Notes: generated by a model not told the origin, from the letters alone. Numbered from the stretch's first letter, positions 34,954-48,908 are shown. The stretch is DNA of 64,000 bases from Enterococcus caccae ATCC BAA-1240 (GCF_000407145.1 NZ_KE136472.1:434001-498000), one strand, 5' to 3'. Made by a program: numbers and translations.

Positions 34954-36744
34954 ATGAAACATTTGACGAAACTGATGATTACAATAGCGACAGGCATTTT
35001 AGCATTATTATTTGAATTTGCTTTCCACCAAGCTTATTGGGCGTTTGCTATCATCGTTATTACAGGTTCAATAATGACATTATCAATGTTAGTAGAAATG
35101 ATTAAAACGCTAAAATCTGGCAGATATGGAGTAGATATTTTAGCCATAACAGCGATCATAGCAACACTGGCTGTCGGTGAATACTGGGCAAGTTTGATGA
35201 TTTTGGTCATGTTGACCGGGGGTGATTCTTTAGAAGATTATGCTGCCAAAAGAGCAAATAAGGAATTAAAGTCATTATTGGATAACTCACCTCAAAAAGC
35301 ACATCAGTTAGTTGATGGTGTTTTGATAGAGATCATGGTTGAAAAGGTCAAGGTTGGTGATGAGCTCGTAGTGAAGTCAGGAGAAATAGTTCCAGTCGAT
35401 GGTTCTATTATTAGTGGGTCATCCGCAGTTGATGAGTCTTCTTTAACTGGAGAGTCTCGTCCGATAAATAAACAAAAGGGTGATTCATTGATGTCTGGAT
35501 CGATCAATGGAGAAAGTTCTCTAACGATGAAAGCAGAAAAAAGTGCTAAAGACAGTCAATATCAAACGATTGTTAAACTCGTTAAAGAATCCGAATCACA
35601 GCCTGCTCATTTTGTGCGTATGGCCGATCGTTATGCTGTTCCATTTACCATTACTGCTTATGTAATTGCGGGTATAGCTTGGTTTGTTTCAAAAGATCCA
35701 ACAAGATTTGCTGAAGTCTTGGTCGTAGCATCTCCATGCCCATTGATTTTAGCTGCACCAATTGCGCTTGTTGCAGGTATGAGTCGTTCAAGCAGAAATG
35801 GAATCGTTGTAAAAACAGGAACCACTTTAGAAAAAATGGCTGAAACCCAAAGTGTCGCTTTTGATAAGACTGGAACGATCACAAAAGGTGAATTATCGGT
35901 CGCCCAAATTATTCCTGAATCTAATGTTTCTAAAGAGGAATTGTTGTTGCTTGCAGCAAGTGCTGAGCAGGAATCAAGTCACATATTAGCACGCTCACTT
36001 TTAGCTTCTATCACTACACCAAAAAATTTAAAAAAAGTATCTGATTTAGAAGAAGTAACGGGGTCAGGAGTAAAAGCAACAATTGAAGGAAAAGAGGTTC
36101 GTGTCGGCAAACCTACCTTCATTTCGCAACAAAAAATCGAAAAGATTGCTGATCAAACGGTTATATACATTTCTCAAGACGGAGTATTTTTAGGCTATAT
36201 CACGTTTAAGGATACTATTCGACCTGAAGCGAAAGCCACGATGACGCAACTTCGCGAACTCGATGTGGAACATTTACTGATGTTGACTGGAGATCATCGA
36301 CAAGTTGCAGATGCTATTGCTAAAGAGGTAGGAATTACAGAGATTTACGCAGAATGTTTGCCGCAAGATAAGATCAATGTATTGAAGAAAATACCAATCA
36401 AAAAGCGTCCAGTGATCATGGTAGGAGATGGCGTAAATGATGCGCCTTCCTTAGCGATCGCAGATGTTGGAATTGCTATGGGAGCCCATGGCGCTACCGC
36501 CGCGAGCGAAACGGCTGATGCAGTTATTTTAAAAGACAATCTGGAAAAAGTGAGTACCGCAGTAAAAATTTCTAAAGATACAATGAAAATCGCCAAACAA
36601 TCTGTGCTTATTGGTATTCTAATCTGTACACTCTTGATGCTAATTGCCAGTACTGGTGTCATACCAGCCTTGATTGGTGCAGTATTACAAGAAGTAGTGG
36701 ATACGGTCTCTATCTTGTCTTCCTTACGTGCCAAAAATGACTGA
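34954..36744 (+). CDS. Heavy-metal P1B-type ATPase with SPC motif (P1B-4-like)
   Basis: 596 residues, AAAGGAG upstream. No N-terminal metal-binding domain. Actuator DESSLTGESR; the transport helix carries SPC in VVASPCPLILAAP (~residues 260-262) instead of CPC; phosphorylation Asp ~304 in AFDKTGTITKG; hinge MVGDGVNDAPSLAIADVGIAMG. SPC ATPases of the P1B-4 type export Fe(II), Co or Zn (PfeT, CoaT, ZosA relatives). A Fur-like box upstream and an Fe-S protein gene downstream favour iron, which is inference. Confidence 0.9.
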   Translation: MKHLTKLMITIATGILALLFEFAFHQAYWAFAIIVITGSIMTLSMLVEMIKTLKSGRYGVDILAITAIIATLAVGEYWASLMILVMLTGGDSLEDYAAKRANKELKSLLDNSPQKAHQLVDGVLIEIMVEKVKVGDELVVKSGEIVPVDGSIISGSSAVDESSLTGESRPINKQKGDSLMSGSINGESSLTMKAEKSAKDSQYQTIVKLVKESESQPAHFVRMADRYAVPFTITAYVIAGIAWFVSKDPTRFAEVLVVASPCPLILAAPIALVAGMSRSSRNGIVVKTGTTLEKMAETQSVAFDKTGTITKGELSVAQIIPESNVSKEELLLLAASAEQESSHILARSLLASITTPKNLKKVSDLEEVTGSGVKATIEGKEVRVGKPTFISQQKIEKIADQTVIYISQDGVFLGYITFKDTIRPEAKATMTQLRELDVEHLLMLTGDHRQVADAIAKEVGITEIYAECLPQDKINVLKKIPIKKRPVIMVGDGVNDAPSLAIADVGIAMGAHGATAASETADAVILKDNLEKVSTAVKISKDTMKIAKQSVLIGILICTLLMLIASTGVIPALIGAVLQEVVDTVSILSSLRAKND

Positions 36745-36896
36745 GTAAAGTGAGAAAGGATAGTTGCAACAAAATAGTTAAATTGTTAGAATCAACTTAT
36801 CAAAAATAAAAAACAATTGTAATTTTATCGTTATGCTGTGTTGAAAATCAATTTATTAGAACATTGTAAAGCTTTTAAAAATTGGAGGAAAACAGA

Positions 36897-37169
36897 ATGG
36901 AAGGAAGCAAAATAAACGACAAAACGATCACTGAAACGTTGCTTTTAGAAGAAGGGTATCGTAAATATTCGGGCGAGGACTTGGATATTTACTATAATAA
37001 AGATATCTGTGCTCATATTGGAAACTGTGTTCGAGGGAATCCAGATGTTTTTGAAGTTGGACGTCGTCCATGGATCATTGCCGATAATGGCAGTGTTGAA
37101 GAGGATATCCGCGTAATCAACTCTTGTCCTAGTGGTGCTTTAAAATATATTCGAAAGGATGGGAAATAG
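36897..37169 (+). CDS. Small Fe-S cluster-binding protein, YjdI-like
   Basis: 90 residues from the ATG at 36897, after GGAGG. Cys pattern CAHIGNC plus NSCPSGAL resembles the mono-cluster (4Fe-4S) YjdI/Fer4_19 family. Its stop is 2 nt before the GNAT gene, a pairing seen for YjdI-YjdJ in other bacteria. Reaction partner unknown. Confidence 0.85.
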   Translation: MEGSKINDKTITETLLLEEGYRKYSGEDLDIYYNKDICAHIGNCVRGNPDVFEVGRRPWIIADNGSVEEDIRVINSCPSGALKYIRKDGK

Positions 37170-37171
37170 AC

Positions 37172-37447
37172 ATGGAAATTAAAGAAGAACAAGATCGCTT
37201 TGTATTATTTAATGATGAGGATCAAGAAATTGGTGAAATGACTTGGTCAAATGCCGGTGATCACATGATGATTATCGATCATACCTTTGTTGACCCTGAG
37301 TACAGAGGTCAAAAATTAGCAGAAAAACTCGTCGAAAAGGGTGTAGAAAAAGCTCGCCGGGAAGAGAAAAAAATCATTCCATTATGTCCTTTTGCAAAAA
37401 AAGAATTTGATACTAAACCAGAATATGAAGATGTTTTAAGAAAATAA
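37172..37447 (+). CDS. Small GNAT-like N-acetyltransferase, YjdJ-like
   Basis: 91 residues. The fold signature FVDPEYRGQKLAEKLVEKGVEKAR is the acetyl-CoA-binding motif of the short Acetyltransf_CG group, and the end IIPLCPFAKKEF is typical. Co-transcribed with the Fe-S protein. Substrate unknown. Confidence 0.88.
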   Translation: MEIKEEQDRFVLFNDEDQEIGEMTWSNAGDHMMIIDHTFVDPEYRGQKLAEKLVEKGVEKARREEKKIIPLCPFAKKEFDTKPEYEDVLRK

Positions 37448-37450
37448 ATA

Positions 37451-37490
37451 AAATGATCTGTGTTTGCTCGGACAAGCCCAGATCATTTTA
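37451..37490. terminator. Terminator after yjdIJ-like pair
   Basis: AAATGATCTG pairs with CAGATCATTT around an 18-nt loop, followed by TATTTATT. Confidence 0.7.
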
Positions 37491-37530
37491 TTTATTCAAA
37501 CCAGTATTGAAAGTGAAATACAACTGGTAT

Positions 37531-37558
37531 TTGTCTGAAAAATATGCTAAAGTATAAT
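37531..37558 (+). promoter_or_regulatory. SigA promoter of secG
   Basis: -35 TTGTCT (37531), 16-nt spacer, -10 TATAAT (37553); the secG start is 33 nt downstream of the -10. Confidence 0.65.
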
Positions 37559-37591
37559 AGATGTATTTTGTGAATAAGGGAGAATTAGACT

Positions 37592-37828
37592 ATGTATAAT
37601 TTTATTTTAACACTCGTAATCATCCTTTCAGTAGTGATGGTTATTGCCGTTATGATGCAACCAAGTAAGCAAAACAGTGCAGCTAGCGCATTTACTGGTG
37701 GTGCAGATAAACTTTTCGGTAAACAAAAAGCACGTGGATTTGAAGCTGTTATGCAACGCGCAACGGCAATTATTGGTGCTGTTTGGATGTTACTATTATT
37801 TATTTTAGTATTATTATCATCGAAGTAA
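37592..37828 (+). CDS. secG: Preprotein translocase subunit SecG
   Basis: 78 residues with two TM helices and the conserved middle segment SAFTGGADKLFGKQKARGFE. It is the accessory subunit of SecYEG. The order secG-est-rnr-smpB is conserved in Firmicutes. Confidence 0.95.
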   Translation: MYNFILTLVIILSVVMVIAVMMQPSKQNSAASAFTGGADKLFGKQKARGFEAVMQRATAIIGAVWMLLLFILVLLSSK

Positions 37829-37830
37829 AA

Positions 37831-37869
37831 ACGTTGAAGTCCTTCATTATACTGAGGGGCTTTTTTTAT
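37831..37869 (+). terminator. Terminator after secG
   Basis: AAGTCCTTCA with TGAGGGGCTT forms an imperfect stem followed by seven T. Confidence 0.6.
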
Positions 37870-37973
37870 TACACAAATTGAATAATTATCTATGAAAAGT
37901 TCATGGAACATCTTTCTTTTCATAAGGTTTTCAGTAGAGAATGTGCTAAAATGGGGATGAGGTGAATTGGATA

Positions 37974-38738
37974 GTGAAAAAAATTAGTCTACCTAAACCA
38001 TTATTTACACAAAATGGTTCTCGTGCAGTATTACTCTTGCACGCTTATTCAGGAAGTAGTAACGATGTCCGCATGTTGAGTCGTTATTTAGAAAAAGAAA
38101 ATTATACGGTGTATTCACCTAATTTTTCTGGACACGCAACTATTGCACCAGAAGATATTTTAGCAAAGTCGACCAATGATTGGTGGCAGGATACACTTGA
38201 TGCCGTTCAGTTTTTAAAAGAGAAAGGCTATCAAAAAATAGCAGTTTTTGGTTTATCGATGGGCGGTATTTTTACGATGGAAACATTAACGAGTCAGTTA
38301 GAAGGAGTCATCGGTGGTGGTTTTTTCTGCTCACCAATATTCCCAGTAAAAAACAAGGTGCCAGAAAATTTCGTTTTGTATGCTGATAAAGTATTAAAGA
38401 CAGCAGGTATACCAAGTGAAGAACGAACACAGCGTATAGTGAAAATCAAAGAAGCATCTTATCATCAATTAAAAGACATCGAATCTTTTTCTGAACAAAC
38501 CGCAACGAAACTTGATCAAATTGAAGTTCCCGTTTTTATGGCACAAGCTGGAAGTGATGAAATGATCGATCCTATGGGGGTCTATCGGGCAGCTCAAGCA
38601 CTGATCCAAACACGATTTACATTAAACTGGTATCCAAATAGCGGACATGTTCTGACGATTGGACCAGATCATAAACAATTAGAACAAGATGTGTTAGCAT
38701 TTTTAAATACATTATCTTGGAATGAGGAGAAAGAATGA
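37974..38738 (+). CDS. est: Carboxylesterase / alpha-beta hydrolase
   Basis: 254 residues from the GTG at 37974, 9 nt after GAGGTG; another in-frame GTG at 37962 overlaps that site. Nucleophile elbow GLSMGG (~residues 93-98), acid in a segment [10 protein letters not shown], and catalytic His in NSGHVLTIG are visible. Related to the Geobacillus Est30-type carboxylesterases encoded next to rnr. The stop overlaps rnr by 4 nt. Confidence 0.9.
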   Translation: MKKISLPKPLFTQNGSRAVLLLHAYSGSSNDVRMLSRYLEKENYTVYSPNFSGHATIAPEDILAKSTNDWWQDTLDAVQFLKEKGYQKIAVFGLSMGGIFTMETLTSQLEGVIGGGFFCSPIFPVKNKVPENFVLYADKVLKTAGIPSEERTQRIVKIKEASYHQLKDIESFSEQTATKLDQIEVPVFMAQAGSDEMIDPMGVYRAAQALIQTRFTLNWYPNSGHVLTIGPDHKQLEQDVLAFLNTLSWNEEKE

Positions 38739-41083
38739 CTAAACAAACAATCAAGGAGAAAATCCTATTTTTCATGGAAAATCATACGAAAAAAAGTTTT
38801 TCTATGGAAGAAATCGCAGAAGGCTTACAACTGCAAAAAAGCTCAGATTTTAAACTACTTGTTCAGACCGTTGCAACGATGGAACGGGAAAATTCAGTAG
38901 AATTCACGAAAAAAGGAAAAATCCGTCTACCACAAAAAAGTGGAGATATTGAAGGGACTTTTCGTGCAAACGAACGAGGTTTTGGCTTTGTGACGATCGA
39001 TCCAGAAGAATCAGATGTCTATATTCCAAAAGAAGCGGTGAATTTTGCGATGGATGGCGATATCGTTGTCATCGATATCGTTCAGCCAGCAGATGCGTTT
39101 TCAGACCGTGGTGCTGAAGGGAAGGTCGTAGCAATCAAAACTCGTGCAATCACTCAAGTAGTAGGTGAATTTATTGCCTATGACGAAAAAGAAGTGAGTG
39201 AAACCGATCTTTATGGTTATGCTGTTCCAAAAGATAAAAAAATGACAGGCTTGACCTTTAATATTGCAGCACAAGGAATCAAACCAGTTGACGGCAGTAT
39301 TGTAATCGTAGAAGTGACGCATTATCCTGAAAAAGAATATCCGAAGAGTTTAGAAGGAATCGTCAAAAAAGTAGTTGGTCATAAAAATGATCCAGGTATG
39401 GATATTTTATCGATCGTTGTGGCACACGGAATTCCAACGAGCTTCCCAGACGAAGTGATTGCGGAAGCTGACAAAGTCCCCGATGCAATTTCAGAAGTCG
39501 ATATCAAAGACCGCAGAGACTTACGCGATCAGTTAATTGTAACAATCGACGGAGAAGATGCTAAAGACCTAGATGATGCGGTAACCGTTCGTAAACTAGA
39601 AAACGGAAACTATTTTTTAGGTGTGCATATCGCAGATGTATCTTATTATGTCACTGAAGGTAGTGAATTAGATCAAGAAGCATACGAACGTGGTACAAGT
39701 GTTTACTTAACTGACCGTGTTGTACCGATGATTCCGCAACGCTTGTCTAATGGTATTTGCTCATTGAACCCTAATGTGCCAAGACTTACAATGAGTTGTG
39801 AGATGGAGATAACACCTGAAGGACACGTCGTGAAACATGATATTTTCCAAAGCGTGATCCAAACAACTGAACGCATGACCTATACTGCAGTCAATGAAAT
39901 TTTAGAAGAACAAAAACCAGAAACGATGAAACGTTACAAAAAATTATTAACGATGTTTGAAGAAATGGGCGAACTTCACCAGATTCTTGAACAAATGCGT
40001 GAAAATCGCGGCGCGATTTCATTTGAAGATCGTGAAGCGAAAGTATTGGTTGACCCAGAAGGGCATCCTCATGATATTTTACTTCGTACAAGAGGTGTAG
40101 GGGAACGATTAATCGAATCATTTATGCTAGCGGCAAATGAAACGGTAGCAAAGCACTTCCATGACTTGAAATTACCATTTATTTACCGTATCCATGAGCA
40201 ACCTAAAGAAGAAAAAATGCAGCGTTTCTTTGATTTTGCAGCTGTACTAGGCATTCTAGTCAAAGGAACAAAGGCTGATATTACGCCGAAAGACTTACAA
40301 AGAGTTTTAGAACAAGTTGCTGATAAGCCAGAAGAGGCTGTCATTAACACCATGTTGCTGCGTAGTATGCAACAGGCACGTTACTCAGAAGATAATTATG
40401 GACATTACGGATTGGCTGCAGAATATTATACGCACTTTACGTCACCGATCCGCCGTTATCCAGATTTGATCGTTCATCGATTGATTCGCAGTTATGAAGG
40501 TACTGTTTCAGAAAAATTAAAAGAAAAATGGGAACAGGACTTGCCAGATATTGCTGACCATAGCTCAAGAATGGAACGTCGTGCTGTTGAGACAGAACGA
40601 GAAGTGGATTCAATGAAGAAAGCTGAATTTATGGCTGATAAAATTGGTGAAGAATTTGATGGTATCATTAGTTCGGTTACTCGATTTGGTCTTTTTGTTG
40701 AATTGCCAAATACGATTGAAGGCTTGATTCATGTCAATAATTTGAAACAAGATTATTTCCATTTTATTGAAAATCACATGGCTCTCGTAGGTGAAAGAAC
40801 TGGAATGACACTGAAAATCGGTCAAAAAGTTAAAGTAAAAGTAGACAAAGCTGATCCTGAAACAAGAGAAATTGATTTTGAATTTCTTGAAGCAGAAGAA
40901 GTAGAGAAAATTGAAGCGCCAAAACAAAAGAAACGTCAGGATAATCGCCGAAAACGAACTTCAGATCGTAAATATGGCGATAAGAAACCATTTACGCAAA
41001 AGAAAAATAAGAAAAAAGGCAAAAAACCCTTTTATAAAGAAGTAGCGAAAAAGAAAAAAGGGAAGAAACAAAAGAAAAAATAG
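38735..41083 (+). CDS. rnr: Ribonuclease R
   Basis: 782 residues. An N-terminal winged helix, then cold-shock domains ([16 protein letters not shown]), the RNB catalytic domain with [14 protein letters not shown], then an S1 domain (~625-710) and a Lys-rich tail. A 3'-5' exoribonuclease that degrades structured RNA and works with tmRNA-SmpB; smpB is 18 nt downstream. Confidence 0.97.
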   Translation: MTKQTIKEKILFFMENHTKKSFSMEEIAEGLQLQKSSDFKLLVQTVATMERENSVEFTKKGKIRLPQKSGDIEGTFRANERGFGFVTIDPEESDVYIPKEAVNFAMDGDIVVIDIVQPADAFSDRGAEGKVVAIKTRAITQVVGEFIAYDEKEVSETDLYGYAVPKDKKMTGLTFNIAAQGIKPVDGSIVIVEVTHYPEKEYPKSLEGIVKKVVGHKNDPGMDILSIVVAHGIPTSFPDEVIAEADKVPDAISEVDIKDRRDLRDQLIVTIDGEDAKDLDDAVTVRKLENGNYFLGVHIADVSYYVTEGSELDQEAYERGTSVYLTDRVVPMIPQRLSNGICSLNPNVPRLTMSCEMEITPEGHVVKHDIFQSVIQTTERMTYTAVNEILEEQKPETMKRYKKLLTMFEEMGELHQILEQMRENRGAISFEDREAKVLVDPEGHPHDILLRTRGVGERLIESFMLAANETVAKHFHDLKLPFIYRIHEQPKEEKMQRFFDFAAVLGILVKGTKADITPKDLQRVLEQVADKPEEAVINTMLLRSMQQARYSEDNYGHYGLAAEYYTHFTSPIRRYPDLIVHRLIRSYEGTVSEKLKEKWEQDLPDIADHSSRMERRAVETEREVDSMKKAEFMADKIGEEFDGIISSVTRFGLFVELPNTIEGLIHVNNLKQDYFHFIENHMALVGERTGMTLKIGQKVKVKVDKADPETREIDFEFLEAEEVEKIEAPKQKKRQDNRRKRTSDRKYGDKKPFTQKKNKKKGKKPFYKEVAKKKKGKKQKKK

Positions 41084-41100
41084 AAAACGGAGGAATGGGG

Positions 41101-41565
41101 ATGCCAAAAGGGGAAGGGAAACTGATTGCCCAAAATCGTAAAGCAAGGCATGACTATACTGTTGTTGATACAATGGAAGCAGGAATTGTGTTACAAGGAA
41201 CTGAAATTAAATCCATTCGCAATGGACGAATCAATTTAAAAGATGGGTTTGCCAGAATCAGAAATGGAGAAGCTTACCTGCTCAATGTGCATATCAGCCC
41301 ATATGAGCAGGGAAATATTTTTAATCATGATCCTTTACGAACAAGAAAGTTATTACTTCATAAAAAACAAATTGCAAAGCTGATTGCTGAGACGAAAAAT
41401 ACAGGGATCACGATTATTCCACTAAAAGTGTATATCCGTAATGGTTATGCTAAAGTATTAATTGGCTTAGCTAAAGGGAAAAAACAATATGATAAACGAG
41501 AAGATTTGAAACGCAAAGAAATTAATCGAGAAATCGACAGGACTTTAAAAAATAAATTGCGCTAA
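41101..41565 (+). CDS. smpB: SsrA-binding protein SmpB
   Basis: 154 residues from the ATG at 41101, 7 nt after GGAGG; the ATG at 41095 is too close. [24 protein letters not shown], and [18 protein letters not shown] are diagnostic. It delivers tmRNA to stalled ribosomes. The tmRNA gene itself is not downstream in this window. Confidence 0.98.
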   Translation: MPKGEGKLIAQNRKARHDYTVVDTMEAGIVLQGTEIKSIRNGRINLKDGFARIRNGEAYLLNVHISPYEQGNIFNHDPLRTRKLLLHKKQIAKLIAETKNTGITIIPLKVYIRNGYAKVLIGLAKGKKQYDKREDLKRKEINREIDRTLKNKLR

Positions 41566-41805
41566 TTTATCAACCGTATGTATTTTTTCATGGAAAGAAA
41601 TTGATTCATGGGTTATTTTATTCTTTTTCGCATATTTGTTTTCTTTGCTTTATCTTATGTGAAAAATTTGGTAGAGTGTAAGGAAACTGATGAGTTTTCA
41701 TCGTTTTTTCAGTAACCAACCTTTGTACCGCCAATTACAAATGAGACTTCATTCTACTATTATTTTGTCATATTAAAAGAAGTGTCCAATTTTCATGAAA
41801 TTCTT
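41566..41805. other. Intergenic smpB-atpB, no gene seen
   Basis: AT-rich, no credible ORF, RNA gene or strong terminator found; the atp promoter lies at its end. Confidence 0.5.
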
Positions 41806-41834
41806 TTGAAATTATTCATCGTTGGTGGTATGAT
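41806..41834 (+). promoter_or_regulatory. Promoter of the ATP synthase operon
   Basis: -35 TTGAAA (41806-41811), 17-nt spacer, -10 TATGAT (41829-41834). It leaves a ~60-nt leader with a small hairpin (AGAAGC/GCTTCT) before atpB. Confidence 0.75.
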
Positions 41835-41902
41835 ACGTGTGGTTAAGAAATAGAAGCCTTTTTAAGCTTCTCGCAAGTTTGTTAGAAAAGAGGTGAAAAA
41901 AT

Positions 41903-42619
41903 TTGGAAGAGAAGACACTACTCTTCAAGATTGGGCCAATTTGGTTTGACGGAACGATTTGCTTGATGGTTCTGTTAACATGTGTCATTGTCTTTGGGAT
42001 AGTATATTACTGCACAAGGAATATACAAATGAAACCTAAAGGCAAGCAAAATGTCATTGAGTATCTCATTGATTTTGTTCGAAGTATCATTACCGACAAT
42101 ATGCCGAGTAAAGAAGTAACAAATTTTCACCTGCTAGCATTCACGATGTTCATGTTCGTTTTAGTTGCTAATATTATTGGTTTAGTAACGAAAGTAGCAA
42201 TCGGGGATTATACGTATTGGAAGAGCCCAACAGCCGATCCAATGGTCACGTTGACATTAGCATTGATCATGATTGCTTTAACACATTTCTTCAGTGTTAG
42301 TCGTTTTGGCTTAAAAGGATATTTTAAAAATAGTTTTTTAAGTCCAGTATCTTTCCTAATGCCGATTAAGTTGATGGAAGAATTTACGAACTTGCTTACT
42401 TTAGCGCTACGTTTATACGGAAATATATTTGCCGGTGAAGTATTACTTGGATTGATTGCAGGACTCGTATCCAGTGTAGGACTTTGGACGATTCCACTTG
42501 CAATACCGTTAGAGATGATTTGGTTAGCCTTTTCATTGTTTATCGGAGGAATACAAGCATTTATTTTTGTAACATTATCAATGGTTTACATGGCTCATAA
42601 AGTTGAAGTCGAAGAATAA
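41903..42619 (+). CDS. atpB: F1Fo ATP synthase subunit a
   Basis: 238 residues, TTG start after AGGTG. Five to six TM helices; LALRLYGNIFAGEVLL carries the essential Arg of the proton channel and IQAFIFVTLSMVYM is the last helix. First gene of the atpBEFHAGDC operon. Confidence 0.97.
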   Translation: MEEKTLLFKIGPIWFDGTICLMVLLTCVIVFGIVYYCTRNIQMKPKGKQNVIEYLIDFVRSIITDNMPSKEVTNFHLLAFTMFMFVLVANIIGLVTKVAIGDYTYWKSPTADPMVTLTLALIMIALTHFFSVSRFGLKGYFKNSFLSPVSFLMPIKLMEEFTNLLTLALRLYGNIFAGEVLLGLIAGLVSSVGLWTIPLAIPLEMIWLAFSLFIGGIQAFIFVTLSMVYMAHKVEVEE

Positions 42620-42661
42620 ACAATAAATAAAAAACAACTATTTCTTAGGAGGAAAACAATA

Positions 42662-42874
42662 ATGAATTATATCGCAGCAGCAATCGCAGTTTTCGGAGCA
42701 GCAATCGGAGCAGCTTACGGTAACGGAAAAGTTATCTCTAAAACAATCGAATCAATGACACGCCAACCAGAAATGGCTGGACAACTAAGAACAACAATGT
42801 TTATCGGGGTTGCCTTGATCGAAGCGGTTCCTATTCTAGGTGTAGTTATTGCATTGTTATTAGTGCTTAAATAA
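42662..42874 (+). CDS. atpE: F1Fo ATP synthase subunit c
   Basis: 70 residues, two-helix hairpin with polar loop TRQPEM. The ion-binding acid is Glu54 in ALIEAVPI; it is followed by Ala, not the Ser/Thr of sodium-binding c rings, so protons are the likely coupling ion. AGGAGG upstream and strong codon bias fit its high copy need. Confidence 0.97.
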   Translation: MNYIAAAIAVFGAAIGAAYGNGKVISKTIESMTRQPEMAGQLRTTMFIGVALIEAVPILGVVIALLLVLK

Positions 42875-43343
42875 TCCCTTTAGAAGGCAGGACGCTGAGT
42901 TTTTAAAACGCCACGCGTTACTGCTTTCTTTGCTGCGAATCACTGCGACTGCCTCCGGCAGAGCAGATGATGAGCAGTACTTGGCGAACGAAGAGAGAGA
43001 AGTAACCTATTAAAAGAAACATCAAACTTCTCCCCAAAAAAGAAGACCGCCAAAACCATCAAGCAAACTGTAAAGGCCTACCAAAACAGCAGAGCAGATG
43101 ATGAGCAGTACTTGGCGAACGAAAAGAGAGAAGTAACCTATTAAAAGAAACATCAAACTTCTCCCCAAAAAAGAAGACCGCCAAAACCATCAAGCAAATT
43201 GTAAAGGCCTACCAAAACAGCAGAGCAGATGATGAGCAGTATTTTTGCAAAAGAAACATTAAGCTTCATCAAAAAGGGTATACAAATAACGCAATTAAAC
43301 AACAGCACCACAGAGTATTGCAGAGAAAGGAAGTTGAAACTTC
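42875..43343 (+). other. Unusually long atpE-atpF gap
   Basis: 469 nt separate two genes that normally lie close. It holds a GC-richer 80-nt stretch with GGCAG/CTGCC pairing, the 131-bp tandem repeat and an AT-rich end carrying the atpF ribosome site (AAAGGAAG). A ~55-codon open frame crosses the repeat junction (TIKQTVKAYQNSRADDEQYL) but has no start codon. Confidence 0.7.
42959..43241 (+). repeat. 131-bp tandem duplication between atpE and atpF
   Basis: Copy 1 is 42959-43089 and copy 2 is 43090-43220, with only two differences seen (GAAGAG/GAAAAG and AAACTG/AAATTG). A third copy starts at 43221 (CAGAGCAGATGATGAGCAGT) and continues in decayed, internally deleted form to about 43280. The near-identity implies a recent duplication. 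Confidence 0.95.
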
Positions 43344-43871
43344 ATGCTAGATTATTTAGTAATCGGTGAAGCAGGACCAAGTACAACAATAGGCACGATG
43401 ATTGTTGTAAGTGGCGCTTTTCTAATTTTGATGCTTCTGATCAAGAAATTCGCTTGGGAAGCAATCACTGATATGTTAAAAAAACGTGAAGATAAAATTG
43501 CCAACGATTTAGATTCTGCAGAACAATCTCGAATCGCAGCAGCTAAGTTACAAGAAGAACGTCAACAAAAGTTACTTTCTTCTAAATCTGAAGCAGCAGA
43601 AATCATCAAACATGCGAAAGAGAGTGGAGATCAAAACCGTCAAAAAATCTTATCAGAAACAAATGATGAAGTTTCACGTTTGCGAGAAAAAGCGCGTCAA
43701 GATATTTCTCAAGAACATGAAGAAGCATTAGCTTCTGTGAAAGATGAAGTAGCGAGTTTGTCTTTACAAATTGCAGAGAAAATCTTAAACAAAGAATTGA
43801 CGCCTGATGCACACGATTCATTGATCAATTCTTATATTGAAGGTTTAGGTAAGTCAAATGAAGTTAGATAA
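43344..43871 (+). CDS. atpF: F1Fo ATP synthase subunit b
   Basis: 175 residues. One N-terminal TM (~19-37), then a long charged helix ([21 protein letters not shown]) forming the peripheral stalk. Overlaps atpH by 14 nt. Confidence 0.96.
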   Translation: MLDYLVIGEAGPSTTIGTMIVVSGAFLILMLLIKKFAWEAITDMLKKREDKIANDLDSAEQSRIAAAKLQEERQQKLLSSKSEAAEIIKHAKESGDQNRQKILSETNDEVSRLREKARQDISQEHEEALASVKDEVASLSLQIAEKILNKELTPDAHDSLINSYIEGLGKSNEVR

Positions 43872-44400
43872 GTACACAGTAGGTAAACGTTATGGTAAAG
43901 CTTTGTTTGAGTTGGCGATTGAAAAGCATGAAGCCGATAGCATTTATCAAGACTTGTTGAAACTCAGAGAGATTTTTCATGAAGTACCAGATTTAGGTGA
44001 TATATTAAGTGATGTCCGTCTTGAACCTTATGAAAAAGATGAAATCATGAAGCAATTAGTCAGTGGGTTTGAAGGAACGATCGAAAATTTTTTATACGTT
44101 GTTTATAACTATTCCCGTATGAACGATTTACTATTGATGATTGATGAATACGAAAGACGTTATGACGAACATAAAAGTTTACTATTAGGAACAGCATTAA
44201 CTGCCGTTCCACTGACAAAAGAGCAACATCAATTAATGGAAGAAAAAGCAGCAAAACTTTTAGGCTATGAACAAGCTAATCTAATTAATCTGATCGATCC
44301 TGATATCGTTGGCGGTGTAATCATAGAAGCCAATTATAAAGTGATCGATGGCAGTATCCATAAGCAGTTAGAACGAATCCAAGAATTGTTATTAAAATAA
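43858..44400 (+). CDS. atpH: F1Fo ATP synthase subunit delta
   Basis: 180 residues. Typical opening [13 protein letters not shown] and C-terminal [20 protein letters not shown]. Connects the stalk to F1. Confidence 0.96.
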   Translation: MKLDKYTVGKRYGKALFELAIEKHEADSIYQDLLKLREIFHEVPDLGDILSDVRLEPYEKDEIMKQLVSGFEGTIENFLYVVYNYSRMNDLLLMIDEYERRYDEHKSLLLGTALTAVPLTKEQHQLMEEKAAKLLGYEQANLINLIDPDIVGGVIIEANYKVIDGSIHKQLERIQELLLK

Positions 44401-44428
44401 CGTTCAGCACAATAAAGAGGTGAATTGA

Positions 44429-45985
<1,557 letters not shown>

Positions 45986-46000
45986 GAGAGGTGACAAGAA

Positions 46001-46921
46001 TTGGGTGCTTCATTAAATGAAATCAAACAACGCATTGCTTCAACTAAAAAGACAAGTCAAATTACCAATGCCATGCAAATGGTTTCTGGTGCTAAACTGA
46101 CAAAATCAGAAGTGGCTTCTAGAAGTTTTCAAGAATATGCGTCAAAAATCCGTTCTATCGTTACGCATCTTGTTGCAGCTCAATTAAGTGACTTGGAAGA
46201 ATTAGACTCATATGATAGCGAAGAAGCATCAGAAACTGGAAACTATCACATGATGTTGACTTCACGTCCTGTAAAAAAGACTGGTTATATTGTGATTACG
46301 TCAGATAAAGGACTTGTCGGTGGGTACAATAGTTCAATTTTAAAACAAACGATGAAAATGATGGCAGATGATCATAAATCTCAAGACGAATTCGTATTGA
46401 TTGCTATTGGTGGAACGGGGGCTGATTTCTTTAAAGCTCGCGGTATTAATGTGGCATACGAGCTTCGAGGGTTGAGCGATCAGCCTAGCTTTGATGAAGT
46501 TAGAAAAATCGTTTCAACAGCGACTACAATGTATGAAAATGAAGTCTTTGATGAATTATATGTATGCTATAACCATCATATCAATTCATTGACTAGCCAG
46601 TTTCGAGTTGAAAAAATGTTGCCGATTTCGGATTTAGATCCAGATGAAGCGACAACATATGAGCAGGAATATATTTTAGAACCTTCTGAAGAAGCTATTT
46701 TGGATAATTTATTACCCCAATATGCTGAAAGTTTGATTTATGGTGCGATTATTGATGCGAAAACGGCTGAACACGCAGCTGGGATGACTGCAATGAAGAC
46801 GGCCACTGATAATGCTCAAAATATTATTAGCGATTTGACGATTTCTTATAATCGTGCTCGTCAAGGAGCGATTACACAAGAAATTACTGAAATCGTAGCG
46901 GGTGCAGCTGCATTAGAGTAA
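46001..46921 (+). CDS. atpG: F1Fo ATP synthase subunit gamma
   Basis: 306 residues, TTG start. N-terminal [20 protein letters not shown] and C-terminal [20 protein letters not shown] are the rotor coiled coil. It is slightly longer than usual through an acidic stretch at residues ~66-80. Confidence 0.97.
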   Translation: MGASLNEIKQRIASTKKTSQITNAMQMVSGAKLTKSEVASRSFQEYASKIRSIVTHLVAAQLSDLEELDSYDSEEASETGNYHMMLTSRPVKKTGYIVITSDKGLVGGYNSSILKQTMKMMADDHKSQDEFVLIAIGGTGADFFKARGINVAYELRGLSDQPSFDEVRKIVSTATTMYENEVFDELYVCYNHHINSLTSQFRVEKMLPISDLDPDEATTYEQEYILEPSEEAILDNLLPQYAESLIYGAIIDAKTAEHAAGMTAMKTATDNAQNIISDLTISYNRARQGAITQEITEIVAGAAALE

Positions 46922-47016
46922 CATTCAAGATTTGAGCTAAATAGGCTTGAAGTTCTTACTAAGTAATAGAGAAGACAGGTTTTTATCACGACCTCGTTAG
47001 GGTACAAAACTGTTGA

Positions 47017-48471
<1,455 letters not shown>

Positions 48472-48488
48472 AAGGAGGAGATCCAGAA

Positions 48489-48908
48489 ATGGATTGTTTA
48501 ACTGTCAATGTGGTGACTCCTGATGGATTGGTTTATGATCATCGTGCGACAATCGTTGTTGCGAAAACAACAGATGGTGAAATTGGTATCTTACCAAAAC
48601 ATGCACCGATCATTGTCCCTTTAGCGATCGATGAAGTTCGTGTAAAAAGAACGGATTCGGATACACATGTGGATTGGATTGCGGTCAATGGCGGCATTAT
48701 GGAAGTTCGTGATAATGTTGTGTCAATCATTGCCGATAGTGCAGAACGTGAAAGAGATATTGATGTAAGTCGTGCAGAACGCGCTAAACAACGAGCTGAG
48801 CGGATGATTGAAAAAGCGAAGGAAAATGCGAATACGGATGAATTACGCCGTGCAACAGTTGCCCTTCATCGAGCGATCAATCGAATCAATGTATCAAAAC
48901 ATACGTAA
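48489..48908 (+). CDS. atpC: F1Fo ATP synthase subunit epsilon
   Basis: 139 residues. Beta-sandwich opening [15 protein letters not shown] and a C-terminal helical hairpin ending [16 protein letters not shown]. Last gene of the operon. Confidence 0.97.
   Translation: MDCLTVNVVTPDGLVYDHRATIVVAKTTDGEIGILPKHAPIIVPLAIDEVRVKRTDSDTHVDWIAVNGGIMEVRDNVVSIIADSAERERDIDVSRAERAKQRAERMIEKAKENANTDELRRATVALHRAINRINVSKHT

Noticed and set aside
36345-36734. 129-codon minus-strand ORF antisense to the metal ATPase
   Set aside because: Shadow of a well-supported gene; composition only mirrors the coding strand.
41566-41902. tmRNA gene expected after smpB
   Set aside because: No tRNA-like acceptor ends or tag reading frame found; ssrA must be elsewhere.
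42990-43140. ~55-codon open frame across the 131-bp repeat junction
   Set aside because: No start codon in frame, and the 131-bp period shifts the frame between copies; probably not translated.
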